Source: Desulfocapsa sulfexigens (GTDB lineage: Bacteria; Desulfobacterota; Desulfobulbia; Desulfobulbales; Desulfocapsaceae). From it: 5,580 nt of DNA. Both the position numbers and the translations under genes were made by a program. The notes below the pieces were generated by a model. The model did not search any database and was not told the DNA's origin. It saw nothing but the letters and a program-made list of their open reading frames with translations. The DNA lies in the NCBI GenBank assembly GCA_015661935.1, contig DQVD01000151.1, positions 1 through 5,580 of the forward strand. Reading direction: 5' to 3'. Positions 1 to 5,464 of the stretch are shown here, piece after piece (position 1 is the first letter of the stretch; each line of letters starts with the position of its first letter).

Positions 1-54
1 ATGTATCGGAAAAACAAAGTTTCTGTGTGAATCATTCCCGGAAGTGGATACCAG

Positions 55-132
55 ATGAAAACCGACTATAGTTATTTCAGCCGCAGGCTACTAACTATTC
101 TGGCTTCTGTCCTCTGGTTTCTGTCTTCTTAA
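55..132 (+). other. possible 25-residue hydrophobic small peptide (doubtful)
   Basis: A frame starting at ATG 55 and ending at TAA 130-132 would give a 25-residue peptide. It has a charged start (MKTDYSYFSRR) followed by a hydrophobic stretch (LLTILASVLWFL), the shape of a short membrane peptide or a truncated signal sequence. A weak purine-rich GGAAG (40-44) lies 10 bases upstream. The hydrophobic half overlaps the pyrimidine-rich TTCTGTC-type low-complexity block, and such DNA yields Leu/Ser/Phe-rich translations by chance. No family is recognised and there is no supporting context, so this is only a candidate. Confidence 0.12.
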
Positions 133-407
133 TGTGCCCGCAGGGCATCATGTCCAACCAACAGCTACCCACTCATTCCATAAGTCCATGTATTGGAAAA
201 ATACTGGAAATACCATTGTATCATACGCCTGGCAACTTACCTGTTCCAGAAATCACCCACAGGTTTGTTTGAAGAGGCGATTGCCTGTATTGTTTATGAA
301 ACCGGCAAGTGAACCCTGTTTGCACTGGATCTTCGACATAAGGCATGTATGAAATTATCGAGGGCTTGTAATGGGCAACCAGTTGATTTTTAAACAAGTA
401 TGAAGGG

Positions 408-423
408 TGTGACATACGTCACA
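408..423. promoter_or_regulatory. CRP/FNR-family operator-like palindrome
   Basis: The sequence TGTGAC-N4-GTCACA has six-base arms that are perfectly complementary, and it matches the TGTGA-N6-TCACA pattern bound by CRP/FNR-superfamily regulators. In sulfate reducers, the HcpR regulator of nitrosative-stress genes (hcp and relatives) is known to recognise a closely similar site. No gene follows at normal promoter distance. The nearest good promoter-like sequence is about 160 bases downstream, and the nearest recognised gene (purE) is about 800 bases away. The match is read directly from the sequence; binding and target are inference. Confidence 0.4.
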
Positions 424-572
424 AAATGCTTAAAAATCAATACATTGCAGAATAAATATGGATATTGGGATTTGCGCGTTGTGTTTTGTAGACAGCTAAG
501 TGTTCAACCACAAGATATGGTATGCTCAAAAACTCAAATCCTTATGTCGTATATCCAGAGTTTGCAAAAAAC

Positions 573-601
573 TTGATTTCCTCTTTTATTGTGTGTATAA
601 G
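573..601 (+). promoter_or_regulatory. sigma70-like promoter (TTGATT-17-TATAAG)
   Basis: A -35-like TTGATT (573-578) and a -10-like TATAAG (596-601) are separated by exactly 17 bases, the preferred spacing for the housekeeping sigma factor. The predicted start point is about 607-609. It falls inside the perfect palindrome TTTCATGAAA (604-613), which extends to a near-perfect 16-base inverted repeat (602-615 region) and could be a repressor site. Transcription from here would reach the intrinsic terminator at 785-827 and make an RNA of roughly 220 bases. Confidence 0.4.
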
Positions 602-665
602 TGTTTCATGAAATACAAGGAAAGACTTGAGGGAGATACAAATAAAAATATGTCTGTCAGGTATG

Positions 666-699
666 GTGTGCACAGACAAAGATTTTGTCTGTGGCACAC
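666..699 (+). repeat. strong inverted repeat / hairpin
   Basis: The left arm GTGTGCACAGACAAA (666-680) pairs with the right arm TTTGTCTGTGGCACAC (684-699), leaving one bulged G and a three-base GAT loop. No T run follows directly, so it is not an intrinsic terminator. It would be the main folded element of the candidate transcript 608-827. As DNA it could instead be a protein-binding site. Confidence 0.5.
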
Positions 700-784
700 T
701 CATCCTAGCTTAAAAATATATGGCTGTATGCTTGGCCGAGCTTTCTTTTTTTTTGGGGAAATAAAGCGCGTGTCAGAATAAAAA

Positions 785-827
785 GGCCGAAGAATTACTG
801 AATATTCAGTAATCTTCGGCCTTTTTT
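785..827. terminator. bidirectional intrinsic terminator
   Basis: GGCCGAAG at 785-792 pairs with CTTCGGCC at 814-821. The stem continues inward through ATTACTGAA / TTCAGTAAT with a single bulged A on the left arm, giving a stem of about 17 bp with a tiny AT loop. Six T follow (822-827), and five A precede the stem (780-784), so the structure can end transcription on both strands. It most likely closes the candidate unit starting near 608. No gene on the minus strand to its right clearly needs it. Confidence 0.8.
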
Positions 828-1078
828 GCAAAAAAATAAGGAACCGCCAGTTTTAATAATCGCCGGGAACAGCATGACCAGCAAACGATTTGTCCGTGAT
901 GAAAAGCAGTGCAGATACATTACAAAAGGGAGATGCTTTTAAGCAGATGGACAGAGCAATCATCATGAATCCTCAAACTCCGGATGGGCGGGTGCTGTTC
1001 TCGGCAATGTCCGCGCTCATGTATTCCACAGAAAAGAAACTTCCACTGGTCAAGCAGGGAAAGAAGTTAAAAAATTGA
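826..1078 (+). other. coding-like stretch split between two frames; possible gene remnant
   Basis: Base composition becomes more gene-like here than in 1-780. One frame is open up to TAA 940-942 and includes an ATG at 874 giving a 22-residue tail (MTSKRFVRDEKQ...). A second frame, open from about 878 with a TTG at 890 and ATG at 899, runs to TGA 1076-1078 and gives up to 62 residues, with a stretch such as MDRAIIMNPQTPDGRVLF. Neither start has a convincing ribosome-binding site, and I recognise no family. Overlapping open frames would fit a decayed gene with a frameshift near 900-940, or simply leader DNA. It ends inside the left arm of the inverted-repeat structure at 1066-1173. Confidence 0.15.
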
Positions 1079-1173
1079 GTTTTGGGTACCGGTCGGAAAA
1101 AGATCTTCCTCTTTTTCCCGTTGGTTTTTTGTACCCCCAACATGAAGCCTCGGTCCGGTACCCATTTTTTAAC
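1066..1173 (+). terminator. branched terminator/attenuator-like structure before purE
   Basis: TGGGTACCGG (1083-1092) is the exact reverse complement of CCGGTACCCA (1155-1164), which is followed at once by six T (1165-1170). Outside this, GTTAAAAAA (1066-1074) pairs perfectly with TTTTTTAAC (1165-1173). The enclosed 62 bases hold two further hairpins: GGAAAAAGA/TCTTTTTCC (1095-1103 with 1110-1118) and GTTGG/CCAAC (1120-1124 with 1137-1141). The loop of the second contains GTACCC (1131-1136), which can also pair with GGGTAC (1084-1089). Two mutually exclusive folds are therefore possible, as in attenuators. The end lies 48 bases before the purE start. It is either a plain bidirectional terminator with an unusually complex loop or a cis-regulatory RNA; it matches no riboswitch class I know. 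Confidence 0.5.
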
Positions 1174-1187
1174 TAATGTAACCGACT

Positions 1188-1193
1188 TATAAA
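1188..1193 (+). promoter_or_regulatory. possible -10 element for purE
   Basis: TATAAA matches five of six bases of the sigma70 -10 consensus and lies in a very AT-rich segment between the upstream terminator-like structure and purE. A start near 1200 would give a leader of about 20 bases. At 17-base spacing the -35 position falls on the T run (TTTTTT), a poor match to TTGACA, so the promoter is weakly supported. Confidence 0.25.
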
Positions 1194-1208
1194 TCAAAAT
1201 ATATAAAT

Positions 1209-1219
1209 GAGGTGTAGGA
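1209..1219 (+). promoter_or_regulatory. purE ribosome-binding site, supports start at 1222
   Basis: GAGG (1209-1212) lies 9 bases before ATG 1222, which is good Shine-Dalgarno spacing. A TAGGA (1215-1219) lies closer. The alternative in-frame ATG at 1207 overlaps this purine-rich stretch, has only AT-rich sequence upstream, and would add MRCRK, which is not typical of PurE N-termini. Confidence 0.6.
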
Positions 1220-1221
1220 AA

Positions 1222-1722
1222 ATGTCAAAAAAACCACTGGTTGGAATTCTCATGGGCAGCGACTCTGATCTGCCCGTTATGAAAAAGGCAGCGGCTGTGC
1301 TCACTGAAATGGGTGTTGCCTGGGAAATGGACATCAGCTCGGCCCACCGGTTGCCGGACAAAACCGCTGAATATGCACGAAGTGCAAGAGAACGCGGCCT
1401 TGAAGCAATCATTGCAGGTGCCGGCATGGCCGCCCATCTGGCTGGAGTTGTCGCCGCCCATACCACTCTGCCAGTGATCGGTGTGCCTCTGGCATCCGGC
1501 GCCATGCAGGGAGTGGATGCCCTCCACGCCACGGTGCAGATGCCTCCGGGGATTCCGGTTGCCACCGTGGCCATTGACGGAGGAAAGAACGCTGCCTATC
1601 TGGCATGTGAAATTCTCTCGATAAAGTATCCGGAAATGGCAGAGGCCCTTGAAAAATACCGGGAAGAAACCCGCCAGGCTCTGAAGGAAAAATCTGAGCA
1701 GCTACGTCAGGGACAACTATAG
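1222..1722 (+). CDS. purE: N5-carboxyaminoimidazole ribonucleotide mutase (class I PurE)
   Basis: PurE converts N5-CAIR to CAIR in de novo purine synthesis, in the cytoplasm and normally as an octamer. The 166-residue product has the usual length. It starts with the phosphate-binding loop [10 protein letters not shown] (residues 7-16), followed by SAHR (40-43) with the catalytic His at 42, the glycine-rich [10 protein letters not shown] (66-75), VIGVP (85-89) and [13 protein letters not shown] (106-118), and ends in a charged helix. The His-containing AAHLAG loop marks the bacterial class I mutase rather than the class II carboxylase, so a PurK partner is expected elsewhere; none is in the window. 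The second Gly of the usual GAGGAAH motif is Met69 here. The start at 1222 is chosen over ATG 1207 because of the ribosome-binding site. nifJ begins 62 bases downstream on the same strand, with no terminator between them. Confidence 0.96.
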   Translation: MSKKPLVGILMGSDSDLPVMKKAAAVLTEMGVAWEMDISSAHRLPDKTAEYARSARERGLEAIIAGAGMAAHLAGVVAAHTTLPVIGVPLASGAMQGVDALHATVQMPPGIPVATVAIDGGKNAAYLACEILSIKYPEMAEALEKYREETRQALKEKSEQLRQGQL

Positions 1723-1740
1723 AAGAATATACAACACAAG

Positions 1741-1768
1741 TGACTTTGTAGAAAAGTCAAAATCTACA
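1741..1768 (+). repeat. overlapping inverted repeats upstream of nifJ
   Basis: TGACTTT (1741-1747) pairs with AAAGTCA (1753-1759) around a five-base GTAGA loop. TGTAGA (1747-1752) is also the reverse complement of TCTACA (1763-1768), spaced by 10 bases. The two pairings share bases and cannot form together. They sit just before the nifJ ribosome-binding site, so they could be an RNA element affecting nifJ translation or a DNA operator. There is no T run, so this is not a terminator. Confidence 0.3.
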
Positions 1769-1784
1769 CATAAGGAGAAACATT

Positions 1785-4700
1785 ATGTCACGAAAAATGG
1801 TAACCATCGACGGAAATCAGGCCTGCACCCATGTAGCCTACAGTACCAGTGAAATCATCACCATCTACCCCATCACTCCGTCCACCTCCATTGCCGCAGA
1901 ATCTGATGCCAAGTACAGTGCCGGCCAGAAAAACATCTGGGGATCTGTACCCCAGGTCTACCAGATGCAGTCAGAGGCAGGAGTTGCAGGATCCCTGCAC
2001 GGCTCCCTCACCACCGGCGCTCTCTGTACCACATTTTCAGCTTCACAGGGACTGATGCTGCTGTTGCCGAATATGAACAAAATCGCCGGAGAACTCACCC
2101 CCACCGTCTTTCATATCACCGCCCGTGCCCTTGCCTATCAGGGCCTGTCTATCTTTGGCGATCACAGTGATATCATGGCGGCCCGTCAGACCGGCTGGGC
2201 CATGTTGGGATCACAGAATGTACAGGAAGCTCAGGACATGGCGCTTATTTCCACCCAGGCCACCCTGAAATCCCGTATCCCCTTTATGCATTTCTTCGAT
2301 GGTTTTCGTACCTCAAGTGAGATCCAGAAGATTGAGCAGCTCAGCGAAGATGATATGCGGACGATGATTGACGATGATCTGATCATCGAACACCGTAAGC
2401 GCGGTCTTTCCCCTGATCGTCCTATGATGCGTGGAACTGCCCAGAATCCCGATGTGTATTTCACAGGAAGAGAGACCATCAATAAGTATTACAAAGCCGT
2501 GCCGGCTATTGTCCAGGAGACCATGGATAAGTTTGCAGAACTTACCGGCCGCAGCTATCACCTCTTTGATTATGTTGGTGCAGCCGATGCCGAAAATGTC
2601 ATTGTGATCATGGCTTCCGGTGCTGAGACTGTGGCTGCCACGGTGGAGCACCTGATCGGACAGGGTAAAAAAGTCGGCATGGTGATTATTCGTCTCTATC
2701 GCCCCTTTGACTCTGCTGCTATGATTGCGACACTGCCTGACACTATAAAAAATATTACAGTTCTTGATCGCAGCAAGGATCCGGGCGCTAACGGCGAGCC
2801 TCTGTATCAGGACGTGCGTACTGCCGTTGGTGAAGCCCAGGACAGTGGCGTACTTGCCACTGCTCCCGTTATTTTGGGAGGCCGCTACGGTCTTGGCTCC
2901 GCTGAATTCACACCCGCCATGGTGAAGGCTGTCTTTGACAACATGGAAGCGGATACAGGCAAAAACCGTTTCTGTGTAGGTCCCAACGATGATGTTGCCT
3001 CCACCAGTCTTGATTTTGATCCCGCCTTTGATATTGAAGGCGAAGGCGTGTTCCGGGCCATGTTCTTCGGACTTGGTGCCGACGGTACCGTTGGTGCCAA
3101 CAAAAATACCATCAAAATCATCGGTACGGAAACAGACAATGCAGCCCAGGGCTATTTTGTCTACGACTCCAAGAAGTCCGGCTCCATTACCACCAGTCAT
3201 CTCCGTTTCGGCAAAGAGAAGATTCTTGCCCCCTATCTCATCAACAAGGCCAATTTTGTTGCCTGCCATAAATTCACCTTTCTCGACCAGTACGACATGC
3301 TGGCAAACCTGGAGGAGGGCGGAACCTTTCTGCTTACCACCGGTTTCAGCAAGGATGAGGTGTGGGATCATATGCCGGCGAGAGTTCAGCAGGATATCAT
3401 CTCCAAAAAAGTCAACTTCTATGTGATTGATGCCCTTACCCTGGCCACAGCCATCGGCCTTGGTGCACGAATTAACATGATCATGCAGACCGCCTTCTTC
3501 CTGATCTCTGACATCATCACCAAAGATGAGGCCATTCAGTCCATCAAGGCCGCCATCAAAAAGACCTATGGCAAGAAGGGTGACAAGGTGGTGACCATGA
3601 ACTACGACGCAGTAGATGCGGCGGTCAATAATATTGTTGAGGTAACTGTGCCGGATACTGTTAACGGCCACGAGATCCCTGCCACCGTTCCCGATCATGC
3701 CCCTGATTTTGTAAAAGAGGTTACAGCAAAAATGATCGAGGGCAAGGGGAACACCATCAAGGTTTCCCAGATGCCTGACGACGGTACCTGGCCTACGGGC
3801 ACCACCCAGTATGAAAAACGAAACATTGCGGTTCAGGTTCCCCTGTGGGATGCGGAAAGCTGTATCCAGTGCGGTCAGTGTTCCCTCGTCTGCCCCCATG
3901 CCTCCATTCGTATGAAGATTGTTAACGAGGATGCACTGGCAGGTGCTCCAGACACCCTGCAGAGTGCCAATGCCATTGGAAAACAGTTCAAGGGACGAAA
4001 ATTTGTTATCTCAGTCTCCACTGAGGATTGTAACGGCTGCAGCCACTGTTTTTCGGTGTGTCCAGCACGCAAAAAAGATGCAGACGGTAAGAAGACCGAG
4101 GATCGGGCCCTTGCCATGCATGACAATAGTGAGGAAATTCGTCTGCGTGAATCCGCCAATTACGCCTTCTTCCTCACCCTGCCGGAACTTGACTTCAATG
4201 AGGTCGCACCTGCCACCATCAAAGGCAGCCAGTTGTTGCGCCCCCTCTTTGAGTACCCCGGAGCCTGCGTTGGCTGTGGTGAGACACCATATATCAAACT
4301 TGCCACCCAGCTCTTTGGTGATCGGATGATGATTGCCAATGCCACCGGCTGTTCCTCCATTTATGGCGGAAACCTGCCCACCACCCCCTATTGCAAACGG
4401 GATGACGGTCGCGGTCCCATATGGTCCAACTCCCTGTTTGAGGATAATGCCGAATTCGGTCTTGGTATGCGTCAAACCGTGAACAATATGGCCGTTCAGG
4501 CTGCTGAGCTCCTTGAGGATGCCGTGAGCGCCGGGCTGGTGAAGCAGTCCGAGATGGATGAACTGCTGAACGCTTCCCAGGCCACTCAGATAGAGATTGA
4601 GGCTCAACGGGAGCGGGTGGCACTTCTCAAGGAAAAACTTGCAGGAAACAGTTTTTCCAAGGCTCAACAGCTTATCCATGTGGTAGACAATCTGGTGAAG

Positions 4701-5357
4701 CGTTCGGTGTGGATCTTCGGCGGTGATGGCTGGGCCTATGATATCGGCTACGGCGGCCTGGATCATGTTCTGGCGTCAGGGGAGAATGTCAATGTCCTGA
4801 TCATGGATACCGAGGTCTATTCCAACACCGGTGGTCAGATGTCCAAGTCCACCCCCAGGGCGGCCACTGCTCAGTTTGCAGCAGGCGGTAAACGTATGCC
4901 CAAGAAGGACATTGGAATGATCTTTGCTACCTACGGCAATGTGTATGTGGCAAAGGTGGCCATGGGAGCCAACCCGGCCCAGGTGGTCAAGGCATTTAAT
5001 GAAGCCGAGGCCTATAACGGCCCGTCCCTTATTATTGCTTACTCCCACTGCATCAACCACGGGATCAATATGGCGCAGGGGCTGGATCAGCAGAAAAAGG
5101 CTGTTGATTGCGGTCACTGGCCGCTCTATCGCTACAATCCAATGCTTGAGGATGCTGGCAGGAACCCTCTGGTCATTGACTCCAAGGCCCCGGCATCAGG
5201 TTTTGCGGATTACGCCATGAACGAGAACCGCTATCGGGCATTGAAAATCACCAATCCCGACATGTTTGATGAGTTGATGGCCATGGCTCAGAAAGATGTG
5301 GACAAGGGTTGGAAATTTCTGGAAGGTCGCTGCAAGGCTCTTGAGCCTGAAGCGTAG
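1785..5357 (+). CDS. nifJ: pyruvate:ferredoxin (flavodoxin) oxidoreductase, single-chain
   Basis: This enzyme oxidatively decarboxylates pyruvate with CoA to acetyl-CoA and CO2, reducing ferredoxin or flavodoxin, in the cytoplasm; the reverse direction is possible in autotrophs. The 1190 residues show the full fused architecture. The N-terminal domain has YPITPST (28-34) with Thr31, Glu64 and Arg114, at the same numbers as in the D. africanus enzyme. Next come a transketolase-C-like domain, the gamma-type domain with GLGADGTVGANK (429-440), and the YEKR segment (676-679). Two 4Fe-4S motifs follow (Cys693/696/699/703 and Cys749/752/755/759), then the proximal-cluster cysteines 828, 831, 856 and 1089. 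The thiamine-diphosphate site has GDG (980-982), Thr1009, Val1011 and Asn1014. All cluster ligands are present. AAGGAG (1772-1777) lies 7 bases before the ATG. The chain ends soon after the catalytic core and lacks the roughly 60-residue C-terminal extension known from D. africanus. The alternative symbol por is also used. Confidence 0.98.
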   Translation: MSRKMVTIDGNQACTHVAYSTSEIITIYPITPSTSIAAESDAKYSAGQKNIWGSVPQVYQMQSEAGVAGSLHGSLTTGALCTTFSASQGLMLLLPNMNKIAGELTPTVFHITARALAYQGLSIFGDHSDIMAARQTGWAMLGSQNVQEAQDMALISTQATLKSRIPFMHFFDGFRTSSEIQKIEQLSEDDMRTMIDDDLIIEHRKRGLSPDRPMMRGTAQNPDVYFTGRETINKYYKAVPAIVQETMDKFAELTGRSYHLFDYVGAADAENVIVIMASGAETVAATVEHLIGQGKKVGMVIIRLYRPFDSAAMIATLPDTIKNITVLDRSKDPGANGEPLYQDVRTAVGEAQDSGVLATAPVILGGRYGLGSAEFTPAMVKAVFDNMEADTGKNRFCVGPNDDVASTSLDFDPAFDIEGEGVFRAMFFGLGADGTVGANKNTIKIIGTETDNAAQGYFVYDSKKSGSITTSHLRFGKEKILAPYLINKANFVACHKFTFLDQYDMLANLEEGGTFLLTTGFSKDEVWDHMPARVQQDIISKKVNFYVIDALTLATAIGLGARINMIMQTAFFLISDIITKDEAIQSIKAAIKKTYGKKGDKVVTMNYDAVDAAVNNIVEVTVPDTVNGHEIPATVPDHAPDFVKEVTAKMIEGKGNTIKVSQMPDDGTWPTGTTQYEKRNIAVQVPLWDAESCIQCGQCSLVCPHASIRMKIVNEDALAGAPDTLQSANAIGKQFKGRKFVISVSTEDCNGCSHCFSVCPARKKDADGKKTEDRALAMHDNSEEIRLRESANYAFFLTLPELDFNEVAPATIKGSQLLRPLFEYPGACVGCGETPYIKLATQLFGDRMMIANATGCSSIYGGNLPTTPYCKRDDGRGPIWSNSLFEDNAEFGLGMRQTVNNMAVQAAELLEDAVSAGLVKQSEMDELLNASQATQIEIEAQRERVALLKEKLAGNSFSKAQQLIHVVDNLVKRSVWIFGGDGWAYDIGYGGLDHVLASGENVNVLIMDTEVYSNTGGQMSKSTPRAATAQFAAGGKRMPKKDIGMIFATYGNVYVAKVAMGANPAQVVKAFNEAEAYNGPSLIIAYSHCINHGINMAQGLDQQKKAVDCGHWPLYRYNPMLEDAGRNPLVIDSKAPASGFADYAMNENRYRALKITNPDMFDELMAMAQKDVDKGWKFLEGRCKALEPEA

Positions 5358-5373
5358 AAGCAGGGCATAAAAA

Positions 5374-5409
5374 AACAGGGTCGGAGGCATCTTTACCTTC
5401 GGCTCTGTT
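5374..5409 (+). terminator. hairpin after nifJ, no T tract (weak terminator or mRNA 3'-end stabiliser)
   Basis: The arms 5374-5387 and 5396-5409 form an uninterrupted 14-bp stem with an 8-base loop, counting three G-U pairs (5379-5404, 5381-5402, 5384-5399). On the minus strand those three become A-C mismatches, so the structure is favoured in RNA of the + strand. The T-rich side is on the wrong end: seven A precede the stem (5369-5375), while GCACTG follows it. A classical intrinsic terminator for nifJ is therefore not supported. A processing or stabilising hairpin with partial read-through into iorA fits better. Confidence 0.5.
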
Positions 5410-5454
5410 GCACTGTTACAAATAAACAATTTAAAAAATCATAATAGATGTAGC

Positions 5455-5459
5455 AGGAG
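5455..5459 (+). promoter_or_regulatory. ribosome-binding site for the iorA-like start
   Basis: AGGAG lies 5 bases before ATG 5465 and 2 bases before the adjacent in-frame ATG 5462. This favours 5465 as the natural start, even though that frame is soon interrupted. The in-frame alternative ATG 5484 has no Shine-Dalgarno sequence in front of it. Confidence 0.65.
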
Positions 5460-5464
5460 ATATG

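Larger units (their letters stand above)
1..572. other. AT-rich region with no recognisable gene
   Basis: No reading frame here resembles a known protein. The open frames are short and rich in Cys, His, Phe and Lys, as expected from translated non-coding AT-rich DNA. The stretch contains a low-complexity block with repeated TTCTGTC-like units (about 107-130), a possible 25-residue hydrophobic peptide (55-132), and a CRP/FNR-type palindrome (408-423), each described separately. I found no tRNA-like cloverleaf, no CRISPR-like repeat spacing and no transposase remnant. It could be the 3' flank of a gene left of the window or a decayed locus. The sequence does not decide between these. Confidence 0.5.
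608..827 (+). ncRNA. candidate short transcript (small RNA or small mRNA)
   Basis: The unit is defined only by its borders: a promoter-like sequence ending at 601 and a strong intrinsic terminator at 785-827. Inside lies a hairpin with a 15-bp stem and one bulged G (arms 666-680 and 684-699, loop of about 3 bases), then a GCTT-GGCC-GAGC mini-hairpin followed by TTTC and nine T (746-754). The same span can be read as a 57-residue frame from ATG 608 to TAA 779-781. That product has a run of four Phe encoded by the T tract, a Cys/His-rich middle and no good ribosome-binding site (ATG 608 sits at the predicted 5' end), so I favour non-coding RNA. It matches no RNA family I can name; a 6S-like single long hairpin is not evident. 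Confidence 0.25.

Noticed and set aside
221..415. 64-residue minus-strand frame
   Set aside because: No ribosome-binding site or similarity I recognise; composition typical of translated non-coding DNA.
730..754. GCTT-GGCC-GAGC mini-hairpin followed by TTTC and nine T, as a terminator
   Set aside because: The stem is only about 4 bp with a GGCC loop, too weak to call, and a much stronger terminator follows at 785-827.
500..781. 93-residue open frame ending right before the terminator
   Set aside because: Cys/Phe/Lys-rich composition, four Phe from a T tract, no ribosome-binding site for ATG 500, and the promoter-like element lies inside the frame. It is kept only as an alternative reading of the candidate transcript.
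890..919. TTGTCC ... GATACA as a promoter for purE
   Set aside because: The -10 match is only three of six bases, and transcription would have to pass the terminator-like structure at 1066-1173.
1078..1173. A known purine-type or ZTP riboswitch upstream of purE
   Set aside because: The conserved core sequences I know for the purine and ZTP classes are not present; only the generic branched structure can be supported.
1194..1574. 126-residue minus-strand open frame over purE
   Set aside because: An antisense shadow of purE with Ala/Arg/Pro-rich composition and no family features.
2313..3899. 528-residue open frame on the minus strand
   Set aside because: It lies wholly inside nifJ, which has every expected catalytic and cluster residue. 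The antisense frame is a by-product of nifJ codon use and resembles no family.
4011..4766. 251-residue minus-strand open frame inside nifJ
   Set aside because: A shadow of the nifJ reading frame; no recognisable motif or start signal.
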